Positions 1 to 7,855 are shown, counted from the stretch's first letter. The stretch is DNA of 21,679 nt from an uncultured Haloferula sp. (GCA_946885645.1 CAMPGU010000034.1:1-21679); one strand, 5' to 3'. The notes: generated by a model not told the origin, from the sequence alone. Numbers and translations: made by a program.

Positions 1-21
1 CAATGCTTCACGCATACACCT

Positions 22-44
22 CCCCGAGACCCGACCTCTCGGGG
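22..44. other. GC-rich hairpin near the window edge
   Basis: CCCCGAGA (22-29) and TCTCGGGG (37-44) form a perfect 8-bp stem around a 7-base loop. Neither strand has a T-run after the stem, so this is not a classical intrinsic terminator. It may belong to a gene or RNA that continues outside the window. Confidence 0.35.
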
Positions 45-137
45 GCCGTGGCCGTTCGCGCGCGCTAGGTATGACCAAGCAGGGAGGGCCGGCGTTCAAT
101 GTTCGCGCACGCAAATGCCCTCGGCCGACAGGCTGGC

Positions 138-209
138 GACCTACCGCGGAAGATGCGACCGGTTGTCCTCCAGGGCTCGGAGGCGCGGTCCATTCCCGCG
201 AGGTAGGTC
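138..209. other. 72-base imperfect palindrome, possible structured RNA
   Basis: GACCTACC (138-145) pairs with GGTAGGTC (202-209). The stem continues as GCGG (146-149) with CCGC (196-199), leaving a 2-base bulge (200-201). Further inside, ATG (153-155) pairs with CAT (191-193), GACC (157-160) with GGTC (187-190), and CCTCC (167-171) with GGAGG (179-183) around a 7-base loop. The whole block can fold into one long interrupted hairpin on either strand. I do not recognise tRNA, tmRNA, SRP RNA, RNase P RNA or a known riboswitch in it. It could be a small RNA, an extended 3' UTR structure of the minus-strand peptidase gene, or a palindromic repeat. Confidence 0.35.
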
Positions 210-235
210 CGCTCCCCGATGGATCTGGGTCTAGC

Positions 236-252
236 TCCCACGCGGCGTGGGA
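236..252 (-). terminator. Hairpin just after the metallopeptidase stop, possible terminator
   Basis: TCCCACG (236-242) and CGTGGGA (246-252) make a perfect 7-bp stem with a 3-base loop, nine bases beyond the stop codon of the minus-strand metallopeptidase gene. The position suits transcription termination or 3'-end protection. No U-tract follows, so intrinsic termination is uncertain. The rest of 1-261 shows no supportable gene. Confidence 0.3.
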
Positions 253-261
253 TCCCGCGGG

Positions 262-1395
262 CTATTGCTCCGCGGCGGGCGCGTTCGCCTCGCGATCCCG
301 TGCCTGCGCCTTGTCCCGGATCGCTGCCTTGATCGCCTGCAGGCGTTCAGGCCAGGCGAAAGTCGGTGCCTTTGCGGGGTCGTATCCCTCCAGATGGCCC
401 GTGAGCCGGGTGGCCGGCTTGGTGTATTTCACCTGCGTATCCGCAAAGACTTCCCGGCAGATCGCGGCGAGGCCGGCGTCGTATTCGAGCAGCTCGGCGC
501 GGGTGTTCACGTGGTTGTGGTCGTGGTCGTTCTCCCGGTTGTTGTCGAACCACGACTGCACGCCTTCGGCGAAATACTCGGCGTGGTTGACGCTGGCATA
601 TTTTCCCTTCCAGAGCCCCGCCTTCATCGCGGCCTCGTAGGCACTCTTCAGGCGACTGTCGAAGGTCGGATCCACATTCATCAATCCGCGCAGGTGGATG
701 CAGTGGGCGAACTCGTGGATGAGGATGCATTCCTTCTCGTAAGGATCGCCGGGATAGCCGAGCACGTTTTCCTCCGCGCAGGTGCAGTAGGGATCGGTCG
801 GGCTTCCTCCCGTGCCGCGGGCACGGGCATCCCAGAAGTCCTTCCCGGAAAACCCCTCGAAGCCCTGCATCGGCTCCTCTCCCATGCCCACGAATTCGGG
901 GAGATCGGTGGTGTATTCGTCATGCGCCATGATGCACAGCCGGGCACCGCTATCCACCATCGCCTGCAGGACCTCGGGACGCTTCGCGAGCATCAGGTCG
1001 CAGATGAACGAAGCTTCCTTGAGGGCAAAGGGGTTGACCTTCGGGGAGGCGACGATCGGCAGCCCGCGGAGGTGCACCACCTGCGAGTAGAAGCGCGGGA
1101 TGCCCTCCTTTCCTTCGGGATCGAAGCGGAAACCTTGGATCGGGACCTTGGCGGTGACGGTCGCTTCCGTTTTGTCCTCCCTCCCGACCATGAGAAAACG
1201 GTGGCCGGTGCTGGTGGTGAAAATCGTGTCCTTACCCGCCGCCACCGAGCCGTTCGGAATCCGCTCGGTATCCGATTTCAGCCAAAAGAGGTCGAGGGCC
1301 TGCTTGCTGGCATTGATGATCTGAAGACGCGGGCGCTCGGCGGCACCCGCGACGGAAACGGAGGCAAGGACGGCAAGCAGGCGGAGCGTGGTCAT
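262..1395 (-). CDS. Secreted zinc metallopeptidase-like protein (HEFAH motif)
   Basis: A 377-residue protein with an N-terminal signal peptide (hydrophobic residues about 4-18, likely cleavage after an Ala-Gly-Ala run), so it probably acts outside the cytoplasm. The zinc site is visible: HEFAH at 227-231, with a downstream NHAEYFAEG stretch at 270-278 whose Glu273 or Glu277 would be the third ligand. This is the gluzincin arrangement, also used by anthrax lethal factor-type domains. Five of the six cysteines lie at 132, 154, 204, 206 and 223, which suits disulphides in an exported protein. A His/Asp/Asn-rich patch sits at 285-296. The ATG at 1393-1395 is chosen because it gives a clean signal peptide; reading further upstream adds arginine-rich shadow sequence. 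The first 164 bases overlap the end of the metallophosphoesterase reading frame. No Shine-Dalgarno sequence is seen. Substrate unknown. Confidence 0.8.
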   Translation of the reverse strand: MTTLRLLAVLASVSVAGAAERPRLQIINASKQALDLFWLKSDTERIPNGSVAAGKDTIFTTSTGHRFLMVGREDKTEATVTAKVPIQGFRFDPEGKEGIPRFYSQVVHLRGLPIVASPKVNPFALKEASFICDLMLAKRPEVLQAMVDSGARLCIMAHDEYTTDLPEFVGMGEEPMQGFEGFSGKDFWDARARGTGGSPTDPYCTCAEENVLGYPGDPYEKECILIHEFAHCIHLRGLMNVDPTFDSRLKSAYEAAMKAGLWKGKYASVNHAEYFAEGVQSWFDNNRENDHDHNHVNTRAELLEYDAGLAAICREVFADTQVKYTKPATRLTGHLEGYDPAKAPTFAWPERLQAIKAAIRDKAQARDREANAPAAEQ

Positions 1396-2419
1396 GATGA
1401 TGGCGGTACGATTCTGATCTACGTGGAGACTTGCCGGAACCGTTCGACGGGCGAACCGTTTCCGCGCCTTGCAGCCGAATTGGCAGGGCACCTTGGGCAA
1501 ACGGCACAAGCGCCCGGACTGCACGTGCGGGACCCTCGGGCTCCTCGCGACCGTGTCCGGTGATCGCGATGCGGTCTGCATGGACTTCCACCACCGAGAA
1601 TGCCGTGACGTCCGGCTGATGAAGCATCGAGCGGAACGTGACATAGTGCACGCCCTTGCGCTCAAGGTAGCCGCCGCCGTGGTTATGGCCGTTGAAATAG
1701 GCGAGCACGCAGGGATGGGCCTCGAGCACGGCGGCGATTTTCTCCGCATGCCAAGCCTGGTGCATCTCGGCGGGCAGGAGCGGGTGATGCCCGCAGGCGA
1801 TCACACGTTCTCCCGCGGCATCTGCGGCGGTCAATTCGCGCTCGAGCCAAGAGAGCTGGGTCCCCGAGACCCCGCCGTTCCAGGGAGCCGCTCCGGGCGC
1901 TTTCTCGTCCTTCAGCCTCTCCAGCATCTTCCGGGCATCGGCGGTCCGGGGCGAATCTCCGGGATCACGGTAAACCGACAAATCGTTCGTATCCAGCATC
2001 ACGAAGCGGATGCCCTTGCCAGCGAAGGTGTAGTAGTCGTGCGGCATCCCCAGGGTGGAAACGACGCGGGGCTTCTCCGCGTCCCCCACCGAGTAGTCGT
2101 GATTCCCCAGCAGGTGATGCACCGGGTGGCCGAGTCCGGCCAGGAGGGGTAGCATGACGTCGAAGGACTTGAAGCCGCGGTCGATGAAATCGCCGAGATG
2201 CAACGTGAAGCCCGGCTCCGCGGCGTGGAGTATTTCCGCCGCGCGTTTCATCTTCTCCGGCGTAGAGCGGTAGTGACGCTCGCCCGCCGGATCGGCGTCG
2301 GCATACTGTGCATCGGCGATCAGGCCGAAACGGAGAAGCGGTGCCGGCTCCGCTGCCCGTGCTCCACAGGGCAGCAGGGCGGTCGCGGCGGAACCTGCCA
2401 GGAAATGCCTCCGTTTCAC
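1232..2419 (-). CDS. Tat-exported calcineurin-like metallophosphoesterase (ADPRM-like)
   Basis: All core metallophosphatase motifs are present: Asp36 in IADAQ, GDFIDRG (76-82), GNHD (105-108), GHH (210-212) and GHNHGG (244-249). Overall layout, including the FGLIADAQYAD start and the LDTNDLS stretch at 142-148, resembles the Mn-dependent ADP-ribose/CDP-alcohol diphosphatase family, so hydrolysis of a nucleotide diphosphate or another phosphoester is likely. The N-terminus KRRHFLAG is a twin-arginine signal, placing the mature enzyme in the periplasm. The GTG start at 2417-2419 overlaps the TGA of glycogen synthase (GTGA), suggesting coupled translation. Residues from about 291 to 395 have no family counterpart that I recognise; the last 55 codons (stop codon included) run inside the metallopeptidase gene. 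The annotated end may therefore be wrong: a lost stop or frameshift is possible. Family call is firm, C-terminus is not. Confidence 0.8.
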   Translation of the reverse strand: MKRRHFLAGSAATALLPCGARAAEPAPLLRFGLIADAQYADADPAGERHYRSTPEKMKRAAEILHAAEPGFTLHLGDFIDRGFKSFDVMLPLLAGLGHPVHHLLGNHDYSVGDAEKPRVVSTLGMPHDYYTFAGKGIRFVMLDTNDLSVYRDPGDSPRTADARKMLERLKDEKAPGAAPWNGGVSGTQLSWLERELTAADAAGERVIACGHHPLLPAEMHQAWHAEKIAAVLEAHPCVLAYFNGHNHGGGYLERKGVHYVTFRSMLHQPDVTAFSVVEVHADRIAITGHGREEPEGPARAVRALVPFAQGALPIRLQGAETVRPSNGSGKSPRRSESYRHHHDHAPPACRPCLRFRRGCRRAPASSDHQCQQAGPRPLLAEIGYRADSERLGGGG

Positions 2420-3912
2420 GCGGTGACGGTGGTGCGGAGCATCTGCTCGTAGCGGCGGATGTAGGCAGCCGCCGTGGCCTCGTGGTTGAAGCGCTGGGCG
2501 GACTCCTGCATCACCCGGGCAATCTGCTTGGAACGCTCCGCCTCCGCACGGCCGTGGAAGCGGAGTGCCTCGCGCACAGCCCAACGCAGCCCGTCGGCAT
2601 TGAAATGCTGGAAGAGGAAGCCATTCCCGGTGTTCTCCTCCACATTCAGAGGCTCCACCGTGTCGTGGAGCCCGCCGGTGTCGTGGGCGAGGGTCAGGCT
2701 ACCGTATTTCGGTGCGACCATCTGCGGCAGGCCGCAGGGCTCGAAGGACGATGGCATGAAGATGAAATCACTCGCCGCGTAGGAGAGATGGGACAGCTTC
2801 TCGTCGAAATCCCGCACGGCCACCCGGTCGTACAAGCCGTGCATCTTCACGATGTCGTGGAAGTGCTTCTGGTAGGAGCCGCTGGCAATGACCGCCACCT
2901 GCATGTGGTTCGCGGTCACGATCTCGTGGAGGATCTCCGTGAGCAATTGGCAGCCCTTCTGCACCGGATCGAGCCGCGACGGCCAGTAGAAAAGCGGGGC
3001 CTCGGGATCGCCGATCAGTCCCAGCCTTTCCTGGAGTTCCAGCTTGCTCGCGCGCTTGCCGGCCGCCACATCGCCGGGCCCGTAGTGCGTGGTGAGGTAG
3101 GGATCGGTCTGCGGATCGAAGATCGGATCCGGTGCGTTCAGGATGCCCGTCGCGCAGTCGGCGTATTTCTTTCCGCGCAGCTCGTTGCGGATGGTATCCG
3201 GGATGAAACCATGGTCGCCGCGTGCGATCTCCTCGAGGAATGTGGGGCTCACCGTATTCACGTGATCCGCCGCGAAGATTCCGCTGGCCAGGAGGTCCAC
3301 CGGGTTCGTGCCGCGGCTCTCCTCGTAGTTCCAGGGGGCTCTCCGGTAGTAAAGGTACTGCCAGAAATCCGCGGCATCGATTCCCCGGTCTTCGATCTGC
3401 GCCAGGGTCAGGTGCTCGGAGTGGATATTGTGGACCGTGAAGAGGGAAGGAATGCCGTGGCGCCGCGCTACCGCGGGGATCAAGCCGGTCATCCAATCGT
3501 TGCAGTGGATCAGGTCGGGACGGACTTGCGGGATGGTGTGGTTGATCACCTCCCGTTGGAAAGCGAGCGCGATCAGGTGGTTCTCGGCGCCATACACGCT
3601 GGAGCGGTGGTAGAAAACCCGGTCCTGCGCCAGGTGGATGCGTTGTTCCGGTAGCGCGCGGCTGACCTTCTGAAACTCGTTGTCGAAGACGCTCGCGACA
3701 TCCAGGTGGAACATCCGCCGGTAGTTCGGCAGGGCGACATGAACATCGGCCCCCTGATCGTAGAGCGCCTTGACGAGGGATGCCGAGACGTCGGCGAGCC
3801 CGCCGGCCTTCGCGCACATGCGCTGCGCCAGATTGCCCATGCCCTCGGGCAGGTAGGTGATTTCGGGAGTCACCACCAGGATCCGCGGACGGTTGGGAGG
3901 GTTATCGGACAT
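2416..3912 (-). CDS. glgA: Glycogen synthase, GT5 family
   Basis: A 498-residue starch/glycogen synthase that extends alpha-1,4-glucan from ADP-glucose (or UDP-glucose) in the cytoplasm. The nucleotide-sugar motif KAGGLADV is at 35-42 (family consensus KxGGLxDV), the HCNDW variant of the HxxDW motif at 136-140, SRLDPVQKG at 312-320, and the catalytic EPCGLPQ motif at 391-397, followed by DTGGLHDTV. Length is normal for the family. The ATG at 3910-3912 is a few residues before the first beta-strand (ILVVTPE), as expected. It is the first gene of a minus-strand unit with the exported phosphoesterase and probably the peptidase; neither has an obvious role in glycogen metabolism, so the linkage may be regulatory or incidental. 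No Shine-Dalgarno sequence is seen. Confidence 0.93.
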   Translation of the reverse strand: MSDNPPNRPRILVVTPEITYLPEGMGNLAQRMCAKAGGLADVSASLVKALYDQGADVHVALPNYRRMFHLDVASVFDNEFQKVSRALPEQRIHLAQDRVFYHRSSVYGAENHLIALAFQREVINHTIPQVRPDLIHCNDWMTGLIPAVARRHGIPSLFTVHNIHSEHLTLAQIEDRGIDAADFWQYLYYRRAPWNYEESRGTNPVDLLASGIFAADHVNTVSPTFLEEIARGDHGFIPDTIRNELRGKKYADCATGILNAPDPIFDPQTDPYLTTHYGPGDVAAGKRASKLELQERLGLIGDPEAPLFYWPSRLDPVQKGCQLLTEILHEIVTANHMQVAVIASGSYQKHFHDIVKMHGLYDRVAVRDFDEKLSHLSYAASDFIFMPSSFEPCGLPQMVAPKYGSLTLAHDTGGLHDTVEPLNVEENTGNGFLFQHFNADGLRWAVREALRFHGRAEAERSKQIARVMQESAQRFNHEATAAAYIRRYEQMLRTTVTA

Positions 3913-4159
3913 GGGTTTCAGGGGTTTGACCTAAACCATTCCCTGCATCGGCGTCCATTGCAAGAAAGCCCGGCGTAATTCCGCTCGCGGCCATCGCCTC
4001 CTTCACCGCCCGAACGGGAGCGAGGACTACGGAAGCCACCCGATTGGCGGTAAAGCGAGCATTTGCGCCCCGTGCGGTGCTTGAAGCTCCCGCAAGAGGC
4101 TCCGGCCGGACACGAGCGGGCTTGCCCGCCGCGTTCTCTGCCGCTTTGCTCGCCGGGCC
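3913..4159. other. Divergent intergenic region between glgA and the acyltransferase
   Basis: These 247 bases must hold the promoters of glgA (minus) and of the acyltransferase operon (plus). I see no convincing -35/-10 pair, operator or RNA. A 92-codon open frame on the minus strand overlaps the glgA start by 11 bases. Its third codon positions are only about 60% G/C by my count, clearly below the real genes here, so I do not call it. Confidence 0.4.
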
Positions 4160-5098
4160 TTGGCAGAAGAGCACAAACAAAGTTTTTGGCGGCGCCTCGG
4201 GGTCTTCGGGGACTTGCCGACCCGTTGCCTCATGCGGGGCCTGAAGGTGACGCCTTGGTTTCTGGAGCCGGTGCTGATCCCGCCGTGGACCCTGCTTTTC
4301 TTCCTGGCTGCGAAGGCCCAGCGCCGGGCCGTGGCGGGAAACCTGCGCGCGCTCTTTCCGGAGTGGTCACGGCTCCGCGCCGTGGCAGGCGCCTACCGCG
4401 TCTTCCTCAATTTCGCGGCCACCTATGTCGATGCCTTGCGCTGCGAGACCGGTACCGGCGATGCGGATTGGGTCATTGCGGGACTGGCGCATTTCGAAGA
4501 CCTGCGGTCACGGAAGGAGGGCTGTCTGATCCTGACCGCGCACATGGGCAACTACGACATGGCGGCACCCCTCTTCTCCTCGAAGTTCGGCCGGACCATC
4601 CATGCGGTGCGCGCGCCGGAGCGCGAACCCGAGATGCAGGCGATCCGGGAGGCGGAGATCGCCGAGAAAGAGCGCCTCAATCCCTACTTCCGCACCTGCT
4701 TCAACCACGGCGGGGACATGCTCGGCGTCGAGCTCGCCCGCTATTTGCAGCAGGGCGATATCGTGGCCGTCCAAGGGGACAGGGTGATCTTCGAAGTCTC
4801 GCCCATGGAGACCGAAGTGGAACCGGGTCTGATGATGCGGCTCCCGCGGGGTCCGCTCTACCTCGCGCGTATCACGGGCGCGAGCTGCTTCCCGCTTTTC
4901 ATCGTCCGCGATGGTTGGCGGAAATACCGGGTCCAGGTGCATCCGCCGCTCGATCTGCCGGCCCGCATCCGCGGTAAGGCCGAGGACCCGGCGATCCCGG
5001 TCTGGGCGGGTGCCATCATGGACGGAGTGCGGGAGCATTGGGCCCAATGGTTTGTCTTCGAGCCGGTGCTGCGGCGCACGGAAAGGGGGGGCGCATGA
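4160..5098 (+). CDS. Lipid A-type (LpxL/HtrB-like) acyltransferase
   Basis: A 312-residue member of the bacterial lipid A acyltransferase/lysophospholipid acyltransferase superfamily, which moves an acyl chain from acyl-ACP or acyl-CoA to a glycolipid or lysophospholipid at the inner membrane. The catalytic HX4D motif is His128 to Asp133, within LTAHMGNYD. A hydrophobic stretch at about 38-51 is a likely membrane anchor, and residues 295-304 match the usual C-terminal block. The start is a TTG at 4160-4162: it retains the FWRRLG block expected before the first hydrophobic region. The next candidate is ATG 4229, which would remove 23 residues. The stop overlaps the next start (ATGA), so it is translationally coupled to the deacetylase. 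The acceptor is unknown; context suggests an envelope glycolipid. Confidence 0.85.
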   Translation: MAEEHKQSFWRRLGVFGDLPTRCLMRGLKVTPWFLEPVLIPPWTLLFFLAAKAQRRAVAGNLRALFPEWSRLRAVAGAYRVFLNFAATYVDALRCETGTGDADWVIAGLAHFEDLRSRKEGCLILTAHMGNYDMAAPLFSSKFGRTIHAVRAPEREPEMQAIREAEIAEKERLNPYFRTCFNHGGDMLGVELARYLQQGDIVAVQGDRVIFEVSPMETEVEPGLMMRLPRGPLYLARITGASCFPLFIVRDGWRKYRVQVHPPLDLPARIRGKAEDPAIPVWAGAIMDGVREHWAQWFVFEPVLRRTERGGA

Positions 5099-6327
5099 GG
5101 AGCCCGGTACGTTCCGGTCGAAATCGGGCGGTTACCCCGTTCTTCAGGGTTTTCGGTGGCTGCGAACAGTTGGTCGGGGAGGCCGTCCGCAGGACCCCGG
5201 CAGAAGGTCATCACCGCGGGGAATGGCGGGTCCTTGCCCTCCTGGTGCCCTTGGTGGCGGGTGCCGCGGTTTTCGACGGTTTGTGGCGGCTCGGTGGAGC
5301 TTGGCTGGGATGGGTCGGGGTCTTGCCGGTAATCCTCGTCCTCCTGCATCTCACCGCTTTCTTCTTGGGCGGCCGCACTCCTTCCGCCCTCTGGTGGCGG
5401 TGGGCGGCCCTTCTGGGCGGCTGGGCCCTATGGCAAATCCTTGCCCCCGGAAGCGGCACCGGGGCGACCTGGGTCGCCTGGCTCTGGGTCTCCTTCCTCT
5501 CGCTGAATTTCCTGGGTGTCCTCTGTCTCGCTTGGGGGAAACTCATGACCCACCGTTGGTTCTGCACCACCGCCTTTCGCTGGGCTTTTCTTGTGTTGGC
5601 TCATGTTCCCCCCGTCCTCTTGTGGCTCTACGCGGGATACCCGTATGCGATCGGGTTTCTCGCCGCAGTCGGCGCCGTCTGGGCCTCGGGCACCTTTTTG
5701 CCGAATGCCCGGATTTTCGGCCCGGTCGTCTCCCGGGTGGAGGGGGATGAGGTGCTTCTTACTTTCGATGACGGCCCCGATCCGCACGACACGCCGCTCC
5801 TCCTGGACCTGCTGGACGAGCACGGGCGGAAGGCCGTGTTCTTCGTGATTGGCGAGAAAGTGCGGCGCTATCCCGAGCTGGCCCGCGAGATCGTCCGGCG
5901 GGGACACGAACTCGGGAATCATACCATGACCCACCCGGTCGGCTTTCTTTGGGGCGCAGGGTCGATCCGCACCCGCCGGGAAATCACCGGCTGCAGCCGC
6001 GCGATCGAGGAAACCACGGGCATCAGGCCCCGCTGGTTCCGCGCGCCCGCGGGCCACCGCAATTGGTTCACCCACCCGATCCTCCGCGAGTGCGGGCTCG
6101 AGCTGATCGGGTGGCGCAAGCGGGCCTTTGACACGATCCGCAGCGATGTCCCCGGGATCGTCCGCTGCCTCACCGGTGGCGCACAGGCCGGGGATATCCT
6201 GCTGCTTCACGAGGCCACCCCGATTGCCGGGCCGGTGGCACGGGGAGTCATGGAAGCGCTGGCAGACAGGAAGCCTCCCGCGGCTACCGCGACTCCGTGC
6301 GCTCCAGGACGATCAGGTGATTGTTGA
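5095..6327 (+). CDS. Membrane-anchored polysaccharide deacetylase (NodB domain)
   Basis: A 410-residue carbohydrate esterase family 4 protein. The first 200 residues hold about five hydrophobic segments (roughly 46-60, 70-90, 103-116, 125-147, 163-198). The NodB domain follows: motif 1 TFDDGPDP (223-230), metal-binding HxxxH in GNHTMTHP (274-281), motif 3 RAPAG (316-320), and the C-terminal LLLHEA (369-374). All metal and catalytic residues appear intact, so it should remove N- or O-acetyl groups from a sugar on a membrane-bound substrate. The ATG at 5095-5097 overlaps the acyltransferase stop (ATGA). The last 43 bases lie antisense over the methyltransferase gene, so the final 14 residues may not be conserved. 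The acyltransferase partner suggests a lipid-linked sugar as substrate rather than soluble chitin or peptidoglycan. Confidence 0.85.
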   Translation: MRSPVRSGRNRAVTPFFRVFGGCEQLVGEAVRRTPAEGHHRGEWRVLALLVPLVAGAAVFDGLWRLGGAWLGWVGVLPVILVLLHLTAFFLGGRTPSALWWRWAALLGGWALWQILAPGSGTGATWVAWLWVSFLSLNFLGVLCLAWGKLMTHRWFCTTAFRWAFLVLAHVPPVLLWLYAGYPYAIGFLAAVGAVWASGTFLPNARIFGPVVSRVEGDEVLLTFDDGPDPHDTPLLLDLLDEHGRKAVFFVIGEKVRRYPELAREIVRRGHELGNHTMTHPVGFLWGAGSIRTRREITGCSRAIEETTGIRPRWFRAPAGHRNWFTHPILRECGLELIGWRKRAFDTIRSDVPGIVRCLTGGAQAGDILLLHEATPIAGPVARGVMEALADRKPPAATATPCAPGRSGDC

Positions 6328-6943
6328 AGGGCGTGCCGCCCCACAGCGGTACGATCATCACCTTCCCGTGCGGGGAAAGGATCCGCTGGAAATCTTCCAG
6401 CGTCGGATAATGGGTCGGTGCCGCCTTCATCCAGAAGCTCGCCTTGGCGAAGAAGTCACCCGCCACCGTGACCTTGAAGCGCCACGATTCGTCGCGCAGC
6501 CCGGAGCGGATCACCAGCTTCCCGCCGGGAGCCACCCGTGCGGCAGCTAGGCCGAGGAGATCCTCCTGCTCGGGCGGGGTGAAGAACTGGAGGATATCCA
6601 GGATACTCACGTTCCCCACGTGCTCGGGCAGGCCCTTGCGGGCATCGTGGGTGGCAAAGGAAAGATCGCGATGCGCAAGGAAAGCGGCCACGCGGTTGGC
6701 GGAGTGGATCTTCCGCGGGTCGTAGTCCAGCCCGCGGATCGGAAAGCCCAAGCCGCGCTCGCGGAGGTAGAAGGCCAGCAGCCCCAGGCCGCAGCCCAGG
6801 TCCAGCAGGGGCAGCCCGGACTCCCTCAGCTCTTCGTACACCGCCCCGTACAGCGGGTCCGTCTTCACCTTGGACGTGACGTAGCTGCGGTCCCAGATAC
6901 CGGGGAAGGGAGCTGCGAGTTTTCTCGGGAGGTCGGCGATCAC
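6284..6943 (-). CDS. Class I SAM-dependent methyltransferase
   Basis: A 219-residue Rossmann-fold methyltransferase. The SAM-binding motif I is LLDLGCGLG at 46-54, the acidic residue after strand 2 lies in GLDYD (71-75), and the post-motif block ARVAPGGKLVIRSG runs from 135 to 148. The GTG start at 6941-6943 overlaps the stop of the glycosyltransferase gene (GTGA), so the two are probably co-translated and work in one pathway. The 3' end overlaps the convergent deacetylase gene by 44 bases, leaving no room for a terminator between the two transcription units. The substrate cannot be read from sequence; methylation of a lipid- or sugar-linked product made by the neighbours is an inference. Confidence 0.82.
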   Translation of the reverse strand: MIADLPRKLAAPFPGIWDRSYVTSKVKTDPLYGAVYEELRESGLPLLDLGCGLGLLAFYLRERGLGFPIRGLDYDPRKIHSANRVAAFLAHRDLSFATHDARKGLPEHVGNVSILDILQFFTPPEQEDLLGLAAARVAPGGKLVIRSGLRDESWRFKVTVAGDFFAKASFWMKAAPTHYPTLEDFQRILSPHGKVMIVPLWGGTPFNNHLIVLERTESR

Positions 6944-7716
6944 AGTGCGGGCGGGCTGAGGGAAAGGAGAGGGTTCTCCCCGCGCAATGCAAGCCAGGGC
7001 AGCCGCGCGAGGAATCCGAGGAAAAGACGGGTGTGCATCCACGTCAGCAGGGCGTTGTCCCGCAAGTAGCGGAATTGGGAAACCCCGCCTTCCTCGCGGC
7101 TGAGGTAGCGCACCGGCGTCGGCAAGTTCAGGATCGGCACGCCGCGCCAGGCCAAGCGCACCGCGACCTCCGGATCGAAATCGAAACGCCGGGCGAAGAC
7201 GGTGCTCTCGAAGACCGCCACCAGCTCCCTCGCCGGGTACAGGCGCATGCCGAAGAGGGAATCGTCGATTCCCCAGCCGAGCGTTTCGAGATTCGCCCAG
7301 AAATTCGAAACCTTCCGGCCGTTCACCCGCAGCGCGGGCGCGGACTCGTCGAAGACCGGCCGCCCGAAGACCGCCGCCTCGGGATACATCCGGGAAAACC
7401 CGAAGTAGCGCGGGATCAGATCCGCGGGGTGCTGGCCGTCCGCGTCCATGCACAGCACATGGGTGAAGCCCTCCTCCAGCGCGGCCCGCGTCCCGTGGAG
7501 CACCGCGGAGCCCTTGCCCGCGTTTTTCTCCAGCCGCCACACCTTGAGCCGCGGGTCCGCCGCCAAGGGTGCCAGCAGGTCCGGCGATCCGTCCGTCGAA
7601 CCATCGATCACCACCCGGACCGTGACGTCCATGGCGAGCGCCGCCGCCACCGTTTCCGGCAGGATTGGCCCCGTATTGTAGCTGGGAATGAGGACGACAG
7701 GTCGGGACTCCGGCAT
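6940..7716 (-). CDS. Family 2 glycosyltransferase (dolichol-phosphate mannosyltransferase-like)
   Basis: A 258-residue GT-A fold glycosyltransferase. It opens with VVLIPSYN (7-14), then VIDGSTDGS (36-44), NAGKGSA (65-71) and the metal-binding DADGQHP (91-97). This set matches the polyprenyl-phosphate hexose synthase branch of GT2, which transfers a sugar from a nucleotide donor to a lipid carrier at the inner membrane. There is no clear transmembrane helix, although residues 222-245 are mildly hydrophobic and could bind the membrane. The ATG at 7714-7716 is supported by a GAGG ribosome-binding site six bases upstream (7723-7726), one of the few visible in this window. It heads the two-gene unit with the methyltransferase. 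Confidence 0.85.
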   Translation of the reverse strand: MPESRPVVLIPSYNTGPILPETVAAALAMDVTVRVVIDGSTDGSPDLLAPLAADPRLKVWRLEKNAGKGSAVLHGTRAALEEGFTHVLCMDADGQHPADLIPRYFGFSRMYPEAAVFGRPVFDESAPALRVNGRKVSNFWANLETLGWGIDDSLFGMRLYPARELVAVFESTVFARRFDFDPEVAVRLAWRGVPILNLPTPVRYLSREEGGVSQFRYLRDNALLTWMHTRLFLGFLARLPWLALRGENPLLSLSPPAL

Positions 7717-7855
7717 GCAGGCCCTCTTTCTAGGAGGTGGATCCGCCGGGGACAAGCTCCGCGAGGGTAACCGAAGGTTGCATCGCGCACGACCCCCGGC
7801 GCGGACGCTCCCGATTGAGGATTGGAATCCCCGCGATTGGTGATTTTCTCCCCGC

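Noticed and set aside
138..209. tRNA, tmRNA or RNase P RNA in the first 261 bases
   Set aside because: None of their conserved sequences (T-loop GTTCRA, 3' CCA, RNase P core) is present; only unexplained pairing remains.
247..1563. 438-codon plus-strand frame opposite the metallopeptidase and phosphoesterase
   Set aside because: Antisense shadow of high-GC coding DNA; no domain, and the minus strand has a signal peptide and zinc motif.
2308..3654. 448-codon plus-strand frame opposite glgA
   Set aside because: Lies antisense to an unmistakable glycogen synthase; sequence is His/Val/Arg-rich shadow without motifs.
3902..4180. 92-codon minus-strand frame overlapping the glgA start
   Set aside because: TTG start, only about 60% G/C in third positions and no recognisable domain; it also overlaps the acyltransferase 5' end.
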